Source: Flavobacterium anhuiense
Lineage (GTDB): Bacteria > Bacteroidota > Bacteroidia > Flavobacteriales > Flavobacteriaceae
DNA: 64,000 nt
Assembly: GCF_900101855.1 (NCBI RefSeq)
Contig: NZ_FMVC01000010.1
Coordinates: 1-64,000 of the forward strand
Direction of reading: 5' to 3'
In this document: positions 35,609-44,922 of the stretch, piece after piece
Layout: every line of letters begins with the position of its first letter
Numbering within the stretch: the first letter of the stretch is position 1
The notes under the pieces: model-generated
The model's input: the letters and a program-made list of their open reading frames with translations, nothing else
Database searches by the model: none
What the model was told of the DNA's origin: nothing
Program-made: the position numbers and the translations under genes

Positions 35609-35778
35609 GGTTCGCCGGATTTAAAATTATAATTTGCTAACAGATTATTTCTAGAAATCTGAAAGTCAAAGTTCGTTTAAAGACCCGCCAAAAATGTTAT
35701 ATAATTTTTTGGTTTTGTTTTATAATTCCTTATAAATGTTTATTTTAACGTAAATCAATATTTATTCAACTTACAAGT

Positions 35779-36264
35779 ATGAAAAGTTTTTCGTTTGCTC
35801 CTATTAGTTCTCCCACTTCTAAAATTCTGATTTTAGGCACGATGCCTGGAACTAAATCTTTAGAACTCAATCAATATTATGGCCATAACCAGAATAACTT
35901 TTGGAAATTTATGTTTCAGATTCTTGGAGAAGAATTTTCAAAGGATTACGAAATACGAAAAAGCTTATTAATTAAAAATAATATCGCTCTTTGGGATGTC
36001 TTACAATTTTGCGAGCGTGTTGGAAGTTTGGACAGCGCCATAAAAAATGAAATTGCAAATGATTTTGAAAATTTCTTAGAAACTCATACGCAAATAGAAG
36101 CCATTCTTTTTAATGGGCAAAAAGCCGCAGCATTTTTTAAAAAATATGTTCATTTAACAAAAGAATATAAAACTTTTACACTTCCATCAACAAGTCCTGC
36201 CAATGCTAGTAAGGCTTTCCAAGATAAATTCAACGAATGGAGCATCATTAAAACCTTATTATAA
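35779..36264 (+). CDS. UDG-superfamily DNA glycosylase (hypoxanthine-DNA glycosylase-like)
   Basis: 161 aa. Motif 1 LILGTMPGTKSLELNQYYGH followed by NQNNFWKFM, and the C-terminal motif LPSTSPANAS, match family 6 (HDG) uracil-DNA glycosylases, whose best-known activity removes hypoxanthine arising from adenine deamination. The catalytic Asn is in the GHNQNNFW stretch. Stand-alone gene. Function by family resemblance. Confidence 0.85.
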   Translation: MKSFSFAPISSPTSKILILGTMPGTKSLELNQYYGHNQNNFWKFMFQILGEEFSKDYEIRKSLLIKNNIALWDVLQFCERVGSLDSAIKNEIANDFENFLETHTQIEAILFNGQKAAAFFKKYVHLTKEYKTFTLPSTSPANASKAFQDKFNEWSIIKTLL

Positions 36265-36504
36265 AGGCAGCAATTTTATATAATTACAATGCAAATATTG
36301 AAATCATGTAACTTTTTCCGTTTAAAGTATAACAAAATACAGCCACTCCCAATCTAATTTTACATCAAAGAAAAATAAGCCGTATTGAAGATTTGATTCA
36401 CGAAAAGAAAGGCTTTAATTCTTATTAAAATTTACAAAGCAAACTGTAAAAAGTTTAGTCTATAAAGAGAACATTGGTTATGTTAGTTTATTTTTGGGAA
36501 AAAG

Positions 36505-36538
36505 CTACTCTATAGAAATATAGAGTAGTTTTGTTTTT
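36505..36538 (+). terminator. GNRA-capped hairpin with T tract before a membrane-protein gene
   Basis: Perfect 10-bp stem CTACTCTATA / TATAGAGTAG closed by a GAAA tetraloop and followed by TTTTGTTTTT, 27 bp before the ATG at 36565. It may terminate an RNA from 36265-36500 (300-bp spacer, no ORF), or attenuate the downstream gene. Confidence 0.55.
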
Positions 36539-36564
36539 ATAAGCTACCATTTAAAGATAAAAAC

Positions 36565-36999
36565 ATGAAAATTCAGACTTATTATAATCATATACGGTTT
36601 TACACCCCACAGCATTTTATATATTATCCTGTTTTAATATTATTTTTAATTGCCAGCATTTATTTGAGTATTACAACAGAAGATCATTTAATATGGTCAT
36701 TTATAAGTGCCGCGTTTGTATTTTTATTTGTATTGGCTTATATGCTTCGCCAACACTATGCATTAACGCTGCAAAATAGAATTGTACGTTTAGAAATGCG
36801 TTACCGATATTTTACATTAACAGGCAAAAGATTTGAAGAATTTGAATACAAACTTACAGACGATCAGATATTTGCCTTACGTTTTGCGCCAGACAACGAA
36901 TTGATTCCACTTGTAGAAGATGTTTTAAAAAACAACTTAACGGGAGACGCAATCAAAAAAGCCATCGTACACTGGAAAGCAGATTATCACAGAGTTTAA
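36565..36999 (+). CDS. DUF6526-like two-helix membrane protein
   Basis: 144 aa. Two membrane helices (FIYYPVLILFLIASIYLSIT and IWSFISAAFVFLFVLAYMLR) then a soluble part with NRIVRLEMRYRYFTLTGKRF, ALRFAPDNELIPLVEDVL and IVHWKADYHRV, the conserved signature of the DUF6526 family. The tail carries Arg-rich and acidic patches. Function unknown. Confidence 0.75.
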   Translation: MKIQTYYNHIRFYTPQHFIYYPVLILFLIASIYLSITTEDHLIWSFISAAFVFLFVLAYMLRQHYALTLQNRIVRLEMRYRYFTLTGKRFEEFEYKLTDDQIFALRFAPDNELIPLVEDVLKNNLTGDAIKKAIVHWKADYHRV

Positions 37000-37089
37000 A
37001 ATAGCAATTACAATGACAAAATTCAATAACAATATCAATTTTTAATTTTTTAAATTAATTATTGATTTTTGATATTGTAATTGGCATTT

Positions 37090-38256
37090 TCATTGACTTT
37101 TCTTTCTATTAAAAATAAGATAAAACAGAAAGAGTGCCATCCAAACCAAAACGATTACAGCAAAATAAATTGCCATAATATTCGGGTGTAAGTAATTAGG
37201 TTCGTAAAATAACTTATTTAGCGTCTTAATTTTTTCTGCTAAAGCTTTTCTATCAAAAGTATTTCTAATTCCATTAAGAGGTTCCTCTTTGTTATCTCTG
37301 TAATGATACACATCTTGAGTTAATTGCTTCGGAACTAAACTCGTTTCGATATTGTATTTTCTCAAAATCGTGTCTAATCTCTGAAAAGTATAGGTAAGTG
37401 AATCTTTCTTAGAATTATACAGTAATTTATAACGATCTACAGCAGCCTGGTAAGTTTGTTTGCCAATAGAATCTCCATGAACAGGACTAAATAAAGATTT
37501 GTTTTCCAAGAAAATACAAATATCATTATCATGTTCTGGATGAACCTGAATGCCTTTAAAAACAATTTCTGTACTATCGCCAATAACTGTTTTTGAGATA
37601 ACTCTTTTGTACAACTCTTCTTTGTCAAAACCAAGAATATCAAAAATACTATCTGCTTTATGGGTTGTTTTATCAAAAGTGCTTGTCAGCGCTTTTATGG
37701 TATCAATACTATAATAACTAGTTTCAGTAATTGGATATTCGCCCGTTACAATGGTATCTTCCTGCTTAATCACAGGATATGGTTTTGGATATAAAATGTT
37801 CTCGTAATTGAATAATTTCTCAGAACTGTAAGAAGTATATCCATACAAAAACGGATTTAAAACATTCAAAAGTTTTTTGTCATTATTAAAATCATTTTCA
37901 GACAATTCTGTTTTCAGTTTAGCATTCATTCCGAAACTGTAACTGATAAAAAATGAAAAAGTCAAAAATGAAATCAGCAGCAGACAAATGGCAACTTTAA
38001 AAAGATTACCACCTTTATAATTTTCTCTCGAATGATTTCGAATCAGAAAAATCAAGAAAATAAGTAAAAACAATCCGCTTACAAAAAAGTGTGAAATCGA
38101 AACGTCATCGTAAAATTTAAATCGGTAGAATTCGGTATAAATATTAATATTTTTCAGCCCCTTAAAAGTAAAATAACCATATGAAAAGTAAGCTAGATGA
38201 ATTACGGCTAATACAATAAAAGATTTTATGAAATAACGTTTTATATTTTCTGTCAT
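37090..38256 (-). CDS. Hypothetical multi-pass membrane protein
   Basis: 388 aa. Membrane segments near the N-terminus (SFIVLAVIHLAYFSYGYFTF, HFFVSGLFLLIFLIFLIRN, VAICLLLISFLTFSFFISYS) and one near the C-terminus (NIMAIYFAVIVLVWMALFLF), with a ~230-residue hydrophilic region between that should face the periplasm. No domain recognised. Convergent with 36565-36999; divergent from the outer-membrane protein at 38500. Confidence 0.7.
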   Translation of the reverse strand: MTENIKRYFIKSFIVLAVIHLAYFSYGYFTFKGLKNINIYTEFYRFKFYDDVSISHFFVSGLFLLIFLIFLIRNHSRENYKGGNLFKVAICLLLISFLTFSFFISYSFGMNAKLKTELSENDFNNDKKLLNVLNPFLYGYTSYSSEKLFNYENILYPKPYPVIKQEDTIVTGEYPITETSYYSIDTIKALTSTFDKTTHKADSIFDILGFDKEELYKRVISKTVIGDSTEIVFKGIQVHPEHDNDICIFLENKSLFSPVHGDSIGKQTYQAAVDRYKLLYNSKKDSLTYTFQRLDTILRKYNIETSLVPKQLTQDVYHYRDNKEEPLNGIRNTFDRKALAEKIKTLNKLFYEPNYLHPNIMAIYFAVIVLVWMALFLFYLIFNRKKSQ

Positions 38257-38499
38257 TTTTAGAGTTGCTTAATATTTCTTCTTTCCAATAACTGGAAAAA
38301 CTGTTTTTCGGTAAGTTAAATTTACATAATCCGAAATTATAAAAACAGTAGACTACCAACTATTTTAATACAAATCCTTATTTTACTGATATACAATATA
38401 TTCCAAAAAATAATTCGACCTCAAAATCAAAAATGAACGATTATTTTTACTAACTTTAAATGTTAAATATTACCTAATAAAAACTTAAAAACTAATCTG

Positions 38500-39411
38500 A
38501 TGAAACAATTATTTATTTTTTTGGTAATGATGCTCCTTTGGATTCCGCTAAACGCTCAGACAGTTGCTGAAGCCACTAAAAATGAAGACTTAACAACTTT
38601 TAAAACTGAAACCGACGATTTTCAAGATAATAGCGTTGATGATCTGCCCTGGCACAATAGAAAATTTAAAGTTTCTGCCGGTGGTTTTTTTCCCGTAAAT
38701 AATACCGTCGTTAAAGTTGAAGGCAATAACGGAAATATAGGTACTGAAATTGATCTTGAAAATGATTTAGGATTTTCTAAATCAACCGCATCATTTCTAG
38801 GAACGTTTGACTGGCGTATTTCTAAAAGATCACGATTAGGTTTTGAGTATTTTGTGCTAGACCGAACTGCAACCAAAACGCTGCAAAGAGATATTAATTT
38901 TGGAGACCATACGTATCCAGTAGATGGTAGGGTTCAAGGTACTTTTAATGTACAGATTGCTAGAATTGCTTATGGATACGCTATCCTATCTAAACCTAAA
39001 TATCAAGCTGGTTTATTAATTGGTGCGCATGTTCTCTTTGCAGATCTCGGCTTACGATTAGAAGCTAATACACAAAGTGTAGAATATCATGATAGTTTTG
39101 ATTTTACTGCTCCGCTGCCAGATGTTGGAATATGGGGCGAATTTGTTCTTGGAAAGCGTTGGGGTTTATATGCCAACGTAAATTATCTAGCAATAAAAAT
39201 TGATGAAACTGATGGACGAATCATAAGCTATAATTTATCGGTTTTATATAATGTTGTACAAAATTTCAGCCTTACTGCAGGTTATACTGGTTTGAATTTT
39301 AGAGTTGATACTGTTCAGGATCGATTAAACGGTTTCTTAAAATGGGGCTATAATGGACCAACAATAACTGCAGTGTACACTTTTGGAAAGCATGTTAAAG
39401 TTACTAAATAA
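38500..39411 (+). CDS. Outer-membrane beta-barrel protein
   Basis: 303 aa. Signal peptide MKQLFIFLVMMLLWIPLNAQ cleaved after NAQ. The rest alternates amphipathic strands (FLGTFDWRISKRSRLGFEYF, ARIAYGYAILSKPKYQAGLL, WGLYANVNYLAIKID, YNVVQNFSLTAGYTGLNFRV) ending with ITAVYTFGKHVKVTK, consistent with a ~10- to 12-stranded barrel. No specific family. Stand-alone gene. Confidence 0.75.
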   Translation: MKQLFIFLVMMLLWIPLNAQTVAEATKNEDLTTFKTETDDFQDNSVDDLPWHNRKFKVSAGGFFPVNNTVVKVEGNNGNIGTEIDLENDLGFSKSTASFLGTFDWRISKRSRLGFEYFVLDRTATKTLQRDINFGDHTYPVDGRVQGTFNVQIARIAYGYAILSKPKYQAGLLIGAHVLFADLGLRLEANTQSVEYHDSFDFTAPLPDVGIWGEFVLGKRWGLYANVNYLAIKIDETDGRIISYNLSVLYNVVQNFSLTAGYTGLNFRVDTVQDRLNGFLKWGYNGPTITAVYTFGKHVKVTK

Positions 39412-39478
39412 AGGTGCTAAGGTTCTGAGATGCTAGGTTCTAAGTTTTTTTTAACCGTAAAGAGCGCAAAGTTTTTTC

Positions 39479-39610
39479 GCAAAGGTCGCTAAGATTCTTT
39501 AGGGTCATTTAAAATAAGAAGTTCGCAAAGCTTGTTTCCAATAGAGCTTTGCGAACTTTTCTTATAGGCATTATTAGATTCTCAACAAAAGCTTCTTTGC
39601 GGCCTTTGCG
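39479..39610. repeat. Nested palindromic repeat, family C copy 1
   Basis: Inner hairpin AAGTTCGCAAAGCT (39519-39532) / AGCTTTGCGAACTT (39545-39558), perfect 14 bp. Outer arms CGCAAAGGTCGCTAAGA (39479 on) and TTCTTTGCGGCCTTTGCG (to 39610). The same nested design, with the inner arm extended to 16 bp, is found at 60788-60962. Confidence 0.75.
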
Positions 39611-39673
39611 TAAATTCTTAGCGCTCATTGCGGTAAAATGACACGCAAAGTTTTTCAAAAACCTGAAACAAAA

Positions 39674-39716
39674 CAAATAAAAAAACAAACCCGATAACTC
39701 TCCAGCTATCGGGTTT
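39674..39716 (-). terminator. Terminator of the glycan-utilisation operon
   Basis: AAACCCGATA (39687-39696) / TATCGGGTTT (39707-39716), followed on the minus strand by a T-rich run (plus-strand A tract 39674-39686). About 100 bp past the GH97 stop, closing the six-gene operon. Confidence 0.75.
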
Positions 39717-39814
39717 ATTGCCAAACTTAAACTTACTTAACTTAACTCAAAATAAAACTTTATAAATTTAAATCTCATAAAATTAGATTCTTAGCATCTT
39801 AGAATCTTAAAAAA

Positions 39815-41833
39815 CTATTTTTCGATTGGAGAGAATTTCACTGCAGTTCCTCCGCCAGCTGCCAATTTGATATTTAAAACAGTTTTGCTGTTTACTTTTT
39901 GTTTAGAGATTGTAACTGGATATGGATTAGTTTTATAATTTGCTCCGGGACCATCTGCGTAGATTTCTGCTTCGTATTCTTTGTCTTTATCTAAAAAAGA
40001 TAAAGCAACTTTTAAATCTCTTGCATTTCTATTAGTGATCGAGCCTAAATACCAATTCTTTTCATCCCAATCTTTGCGGGCAATTGTAGCGTATTCTCCA
40101 ATTTTAGAATCTAAAACTTTCGTGTCAGACCAAGTGCAAGGCACATCTTTTATGAATTGAAATTCTGGTTTGCCTTCATAATTTTCAGGTAAATCAGATG
40201 CCATTTGCAACGGACTGAAAATAATCACATACAATGCCAATTGATTTGCTAAAGTGGTTTGCACTTTTGCTCCAGATGGCGTTTTATAATCAAAATTGAA
40301 GTTCCCTGGTGTATAATCAAATGGTCCAGAAAGCATTCTTGTAAAAGGCAGAGTTGTTAAATGCTCAGGCGTATTTCCTCCGTCTACAGACCATGCGTTG
40401 TATTCCTGTCCTCTTCCACCTTCTTGCGACATGAAGTTCGGATACGTACGCTGTAAACCCGTTCCTTTCATCGGTTCGTGGTTATCAATCATAATGTGAT
40501 ATTTAGCCGCCGTTTCGATTACTTTTCTATAATGACGAGCGCCATATTGGCTATCATGCCATTCTTTTTTGTCCAAATATTTGTTTACATAACCCGTTTT
40601 AACCGAATTCACGCCCATTTTCTGATACAATTTGAACGCATCTTCCAACTGGTTTTCATAATTTTTGGTTGCTCCAGCTGTTTCATGATGTCCGATTAAA
40701 CGAACATTTTTCATGGCAGCATATTTTGTAATTTCTTCCAAATTAAAATCCGGATAAGCTTTTACAAAACTAAATGTATTGCCGTCAGCGGTCCAGTCGC
40801 CATCCCAACCTTCATTCCATCCTTCAACCAAAACTCCGTCAAAACCGTTTTTAGCAGCAAAATCGATGTACTCTTTTGTGTTTTTGGTAGTAGCACCGTG
40901 TTTAGGGCCTTGCCCCCAAGTGTATTTTTCCAAATGCATTCCCCACCAAATTCCAATATATTTAGATGGAGTGATCCAAGATAAGTCTTCAATTTTTGAA
41001 GGTTCGTTCAGGTTTAGCATAATGGTTGAAGTTGCTACTTCACCAGGAGTTTTACCCACAACAATAGTTCTCCAAGGCGTTTTAAAAGGCGTTTCTGCGT
41101 ATACTTTCACACCATCAGCCCACGGCACTAAATCGCTTTTATATTGTTTGTCTGTAGTTTTCAAAAGCGTCATTGAGGCAAAATCTGTTAGGTTGGCTTC
41201 ATGAATGGCTACATACAATTTGTCTTTAGTTTCAAAAGTTGCTGGCGTATTGATCGTATCTGTTTTACTCATTAAGGTTTTGCGGTATTCGCTTTCGTAA
41301 TAACTGTTTTCGCGGTGAACTGGAATCCACCAAACGTCATTGTTGTCTTTAAATGTAAATTGCGTTACTTCATTAGAGATTTTTACTTTTCCTAAATGAG
41401 GCTGTTTTGGAAATTCATAACGAAATCCGACACCATCATCAAAAACCCTAAAAATGATATCGACCAAGCGCTCCTCACCTTTTGCTTCTTTTAAGTGAAC
41501 AATCAGTTCGTTATGATGATCTCTTACTTTTTTGAATTCGCCCCAAGGCTGTTCCCAAGTTTCATCTGCCGATTTTTCTTCTGTAGAAACGACTTCAAAA
41601 CCATCAGTCATTTTTGCTAAACCTTGAAATTCAAATCCCATGAGAGAAGGCTCAATAACCGATTTTCCATTAGAAGAAAAACTGTATTGCGGTTGTCCAG
41701 AAGGTGTCAATTCAAAGGTTAATTCGGAGATTTTTTCAGGAGAACTGATTTTATACGTTTTTTTAGTACTGCAAGCCATAATAAGCATTGATGCAAAAGC
41801 CAATAGACAGTATCTATATTTTCTGTTTTTCAT
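39815..41833 (-). CDS. GH97 alpha-glucosidase-like enzyme (SusB-type), lipoprotein
   Basis: 672 aa. SPII signal ending LIMAC (Cys21). GH97 order: N-terminal beta-sandwich, catalytic barrel and C-terminal domain (LKVALSFLDKDKEYEAEIYA). The barrel contains GIWWGMHLEKYTWGQGPKHG, HHETAGATKNYENQ, MIDNHEPMKGTGLQRTYPNF and MSQEGGRGQEYNAW. The Glu in 'NHEP' and the two in 'QEGGRGQE' are the pattern of inverting, calcium-dependent SusB-like members rather than retaining galactosidases. It should release glucose from alpha-glucan oligosaccharides in the periplasm. Last gene of the operon. Confidence 0.92.
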   Translation of the reverse strand: MKNRKYRYCLLAFASMLIMACSTKKTYKISSPEKISELTFELTPSGQPQYSFSSNGKSVIEPSLMGFEFQGLAKMTDGFEVVSTEEKSADETWEQPWGEFKKVRDHHNELIVHLKEAKGEERLVDIIFRVFDDGVGFRYEFPKQPHLGKVKISNEVTQFTFKDNNDVWWIPVHRENSYYESEYRKTLMSKTDTINTPATFETKDKLYVAIHEANLTDFASMTLLKTTDKQYKSDLVPWADGVKVYAETPFKTPWRTIVVGKTPGEVATSTIMLNLNEPSKIEDLSWITPSKYIGIWWGMHLEKYTWGQGPKHGATTKNTKEYIDFAAKNGFDGVLVEGWNEGWDGDWTADGNTFSFVKAYPDFNLEEITKYAAMKNVRLIGHHETAGATKNYENQLEDAFKLYQKMGVNSVKTGYVNKYLDKKEWHDSQYGARHYRKVIETAAKYHIMIDNHEPMKGTGLQRTYPNFMSQEGGRGQEYNAWSVDGGNTPEHLTTLPFTRMLSGPFDYTPGNFNFDYKTPSGAKVQTTLANQLALYVIIFSPLQMASDLPENYEGKPEFQFIKDVPCTWSDTKVLDSKIGEYATIARKDWDEKNWYLGSITNRNARDLKVALSFLDKDKEYEAEIYADGPGANYKTNPYPVTISKQKVNSKTVLNIKLAAGGGTAVKFSPIEK

Positions 41834-41858
41834 TATTTAAATTGTATTAATTACAGCT

Positions 41859-43103
41859 CTATTTTATTTCGTTTATTACTTGTTTTGCTTTTGCTGGCTG
41901 CATTGAAACAAAATAATTAAACGCTTGGTCGAGTTTTTTCTGGATTTCGACATTTCCTTTTTTCTGTACGCGTAAATCATACAATTTGCTGATATCTGGA
42001 AATACGCTTTCTGTATTTTTTACTCCAGAGAAAGTTTTTATTTTTTCGATAAAAGAATAGCCAAATTCAACTGTTGGCTCCATCATGGTTCCTTCTCCGA
42101 AATCATTCCACGTAATTAGCTGCAGGTAATTTACATTGGCATTTTTGGCTAAAGCAAGAGTTTCATCAAGCGTTGCTCCATTGTTATGATCAATCGTCCA
42201 ACCTATCGCTGCGCCACCTCCGCCTTCAGCATAAAAGTCTTTAAAACCCGGATAAGCACTTCCCATTGCTACACTCAATTTTGGCTTGGTATTGGTATAG
42301 AAATTTGTGAGGTAACTGTTGTCTTTGTATACCCAAGCATATTCGCCAGAAGCATTTTCTCCTGCCATTGAAGAGTGATCCCAAAGTGTCAAGAAAGTTG
42401 GTTTTGCTGTTAAAGTATTAAAGACATTTGTCCATTCAGGTGGGGTCTTTAGAACAATTGGCCCAAAATTCATTAAAAGCGGTTTGCCATTGATCTTAAT
42501 ATAATTAGCGTCAGAAAAATAATTCTTTTCTACATAAGCCAGATCTGTTTTTGCTGCACCAGTTACTGAAATTGCCTTTCCTGCATTGACAACATTCGTC
42601 AAAAATCGATCTTCGTATACAATGGCATATTCCAAACCTACTTTGTCAAGCATTTCAATAAGCTGATCTGTATTTTCTTTAACCATTCTATAATCATTTA
42701 CATCGTAAGTGCCGTACCAGTCGATTAAAACTCCATCAATTCCTGAATATTTCATCAACAGCAAATGATTCTCAATCACACTTTTATCGCCTGAGTGATA
42801 AGGTCCAATCAGCGGATAATAATACGATGCAATTTCTCTTCGACCGTTTACTCCTATATTGTTCGGATTTTTGTTTGCCATTGTCCAATGATATCCCCAT
42901 TTTTTATCGGCACTGCTTTCGTTGGTTTCAAACCACGGCATATAGTGCATATAAATCTTGGTGCTGTTGGTTTTCTCAATCGCAACAGGTACTGTTTTTT
43001 CTGGTTCTACTGGTTTGTCTGGCCCTTTGTCATCGCTGCTGCAGCCGGCAGCCATCACAATGCTCATCAAACCGAAAACCAACGATGTGATATATCTTTT
43101 CAT
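41859..43103 (-). CDS. GH71/GH99-like glycosidase, lipoprotein
   Basis: 414 aa. SPII signal MKRYITSLVFGLMSIVMAAG-C, then a linker rich in Pro/Glu/Val. The enzyme part begins KIYMHYMPWFETNES and contains KYSGIDGVLIDWYGTYDVND, AIVYEDRFLTNVVNAG, and LQLITWNDFGEGTMMEPTVE. The 'Y..WF', 'IDWYG' and 'WNDFGEGT' motifs are typical of the GH71/GH99-like group (endo-acting on alpha-1,3-glucan or alpha-mannan). Being next to GH97 and SusCD favours an alpha-glucan backbone cutter. The surface location fits a polymer-cleaving enzyme. Confidence 0.8.
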   Translation of the reverse strand: MKRYITSLVFGLMSIVMAAGCSSDDKGPDKPVEPEKTVPVAIEKTNSTKIYMHYMPWFETNESSADKKWGYHWTMANKNPNNIGVNGRREIASYYYPLIGPYHSGDKSVIENHLLLMKYSGIDGVLIDWYGTYDVNDYRMVKENTDQLIEMLDKVGLEYAIVYEDRFLTNVVNAGKAISVTGAAKTDLAYVEKNYFSDANYIKINGKPLLMNFGPIVLKTPPEWTNVFNTLTAKPTFLTLWDHSSMAGENASGEYAWVYKDNSYLTNFYTNTKPKLSVAMGSAYPGFKDFYAEGGGGAAIGWTIDHNNGATLDETLALAKNANVNYLQLITWNDFGEGTMMEPTVEFGYSFIEKIKTFSGVKNTESVFPDISKLYDLRVQKKGNVEIQKKLDQAFNYFVSMQPAKAKQVINEIK

Positions 43104-43137
43104 ATTGAGATACTATTTTATTTATACTTAATAATTT

Positions 43138-43286
43138 AAACACATAGAAACATAGCTTTTTGAAACTTAGAAAAAGGCTTTTCATTTACATAAATACATC
43201 CCGATAGCTATCGGGAATATGTGTGAGAAATTAGTTTCTTTCCTTTTTCTTTTTTACACATAAAAACCTATCTTTCTATGTGTTAA
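43138..43286. repeat. Dispersed palindromic repeat family A, copy 2 (variant core)
   Basis: Outer arms AACACATAGAAACATAG (43139 on) and CTATCTTTCTATGTGTTA (to 43285). The usual inner AACACATAG palindrome is replaced by CCCGATAGCTATCGGG (43200-43215), and the GTGAAACGCC motif is missing. It sits between the SusD-like and GH71/99-like genes inside the operon, so it is transcribed and might set differential mRNA levels. Confidence 0.75.
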
Positions 43287-43382
43287 ATATATTTTAAGCA
43301 CTGTCGATCTATTTAATGCAACATTTAAAAACATGTCAGCCTTCCACGACTAACCAACATGGAAGACTGACATTCTAGTAAC

Positions 43383-44894
43383 CTAATTTGGATACCCAGG
43401 ATTTTGTTTTAAGTTTTTGTTAGTAGTTAAAACAGTACTTGGGATTGGGAAAATTGCTCTATATTTCTCCGTTGTACCTTTTGACCACCATGGCTGGAAG
43501 AACGTTCCGAAACGGATATTATCTGTTCTTCTTCTTCCTTCAAATGTAAATTCTTTCAACAACTCTTGATCTATGAACGCAAGGTCAATTGTCGCAGGCA
43601 ATTCTTCACCTGCACGAGACGCTACTTGCTGTACAAATGGTCTAGCTAAATCTGGCGAACCTAAACGAACGTAACATTCTGCCTGCATCATCAAGATTTC
43701 TGCATAACGGATTAATACAAAATCATGATCACGCTCCCATTGTTCTCCTGCTTTCATTTCATATTTTGCCAAACGAACCCCTTCATTCTCTTTTGCATCT
43801 TCTAAACTTGTCAGATTCTCAGTATAGGTTAACGGTTCTCCGTTGTCCATCATAATCACAGAACCTGTTGCAAGATTGATTTGATCGCCTTCTAGCATAC
43901 ATTTTTTTCTTTTGTCTGTGTCTGCAAAAGCTGAGTAAACGCCTGGCTGCGCGCACATTCCGTTTGCACTCCAAGGATAATTGTTTGGTATTGCAGAAAT
44001 AGCCAATTTTTGGTTGTAGTGGCAAGACATTGAGTTCATGTAATTTCCAACTGTTCCTGCTTTTGAATCGTAAGGGATTGCAAAAATAATTTCAGGAGAA
44101 GTTTGGTTTTCTGTCACGAAATTGGCGAAGAAATCTGGTGTTAAGCTGTAACCTGTAATTTTCTGGCACATATCTAAACAATCCTGCCAACGCGGCTGAC
44201 CTATAAATGCTTCTGAATTTAAATATAGTCTAGCTAAAACAGCATAAGCTACGTTTCTAGTGAATTTAGAATACACCACATTTGGATTTAAATACGGAAT
44301 AGCATCTGTTAACTCTTTTTCGACAAAATCATACACTTGTTTCCTTGTTGAATTAGACGGAAGGTCTGTATCCTCAAAATTGGTTACAATTGGAACATTT
44401 CCGAACAAATCTAAAAGATTGTAGTAGTAATAGGCTCTAAGCGCTTTTAATTCGGCAAAGATTGGCGCTTTTGCTTTATCTGACAAAGATGATTTATTGA
44501 TCTGATAAATAATCGCGTTGATTTTCGCGATTCCGGTATAGTTGTATCGCCAAGCCGAAAGAATCATTCTGTTATCTGATTTCCAAGTATGTTTTTGAGC
44601 ATCTTGATATTGTCCTCCATCGTACCAGTTTGTACCTCTTGTTGGAATTGTAGCTTCATCTGAAACTACTTCATTCAAAAAGAAAACATATTCGCAAGTT
44701 GGAAAATTATTTGAGATTGCATCAGAGAATCCTCTTAACGAAGAATAAGCTCCACCTACCAGCGCATCAATTTCTTTGGTTGTGTTTCCAAAATTTCCGT
44801 CTTCTACCTGATTATACAACTGTTCGTCCAAATCAGTACATGATACCGTAAAAAGCATGCTTAAAAGTAGGGCTGCTGTTATTTTGATTTTCAT
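43383..44894 (-). CDS. SusD/RagB-family glycan-binding outer-membrane lipoprotein
   Basis: 503 aa. Lipobox MKIKITAALLLSMLFTVS-C-TDLDEQ. Typical TPR-like helices (FAELKALRAYYYYNLLDLFG, NVAYAVLARLYLNSEAFIG) and the C-terminal DFVLIRYAEILMMQAE and RRRTDNIRFGTFF motifs. It lids the SusC-like transporter encoded just upstream (28 bp) and binds oligosaccharides at the cell surface. Confidence 0.95.
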   Translation of the reverse strand: MKIKITAALLLSMLFTVSCTDLDEQLYNQVEDGNFGNTTKEIDALVGGAYSSLRGFSDAISNNFPTCEYVFFLNEVVSDEATIPTRGTNWYDGGQYQDAQKHTWKSDNRMILSAWRYNYTGIAKINAIIYQINKSSLSDKAKAPIFAELKALRAYYYYNLLDLFGNVPIVTNFEDTDLPSNSTRKQVYDFVEKELTDAIPYLNPNVVYSKFTRNVAYAVLARLYLNSEAFIGQPRWQDCLDMCQKITGYSLTPDFFANFVTENQTSPEIIFAIPYDSKAGTVGNYMNSMSCHYNQKLAISAIPNNYPWSANGMCAQPGVYSAFADTDKRKKCMLEGDQINLATGSVIMMDNGEPLTYTENLTSLEDAKENEGVRLAKYEMKAGEQWERDHDFVLIRYAEILMMQAECYVRLGSPDLARPFVQQVASRAGEELPATIDLAFIDQELLKEFTFEGRRRTDNIRFGTFFQPWWSKGTTEKYRAIFPIPSTVLTTNKNLKQNPGYPN

Positions 44895-44922
44895 TTTTAA
44901 TATTTTATGGTTATCAATTCGC

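Larger units (their letters stand above)
39412..39814. other. 403-bp convergent intergenic region with repeats and terminator
   Basis: Lies between the outer-membrane protein (+) and GH97 (-). It contains the family C repeat (39479-39610) and the minus-strand terminator (39674-39716). No ORF supported. Confidence 0.6.
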
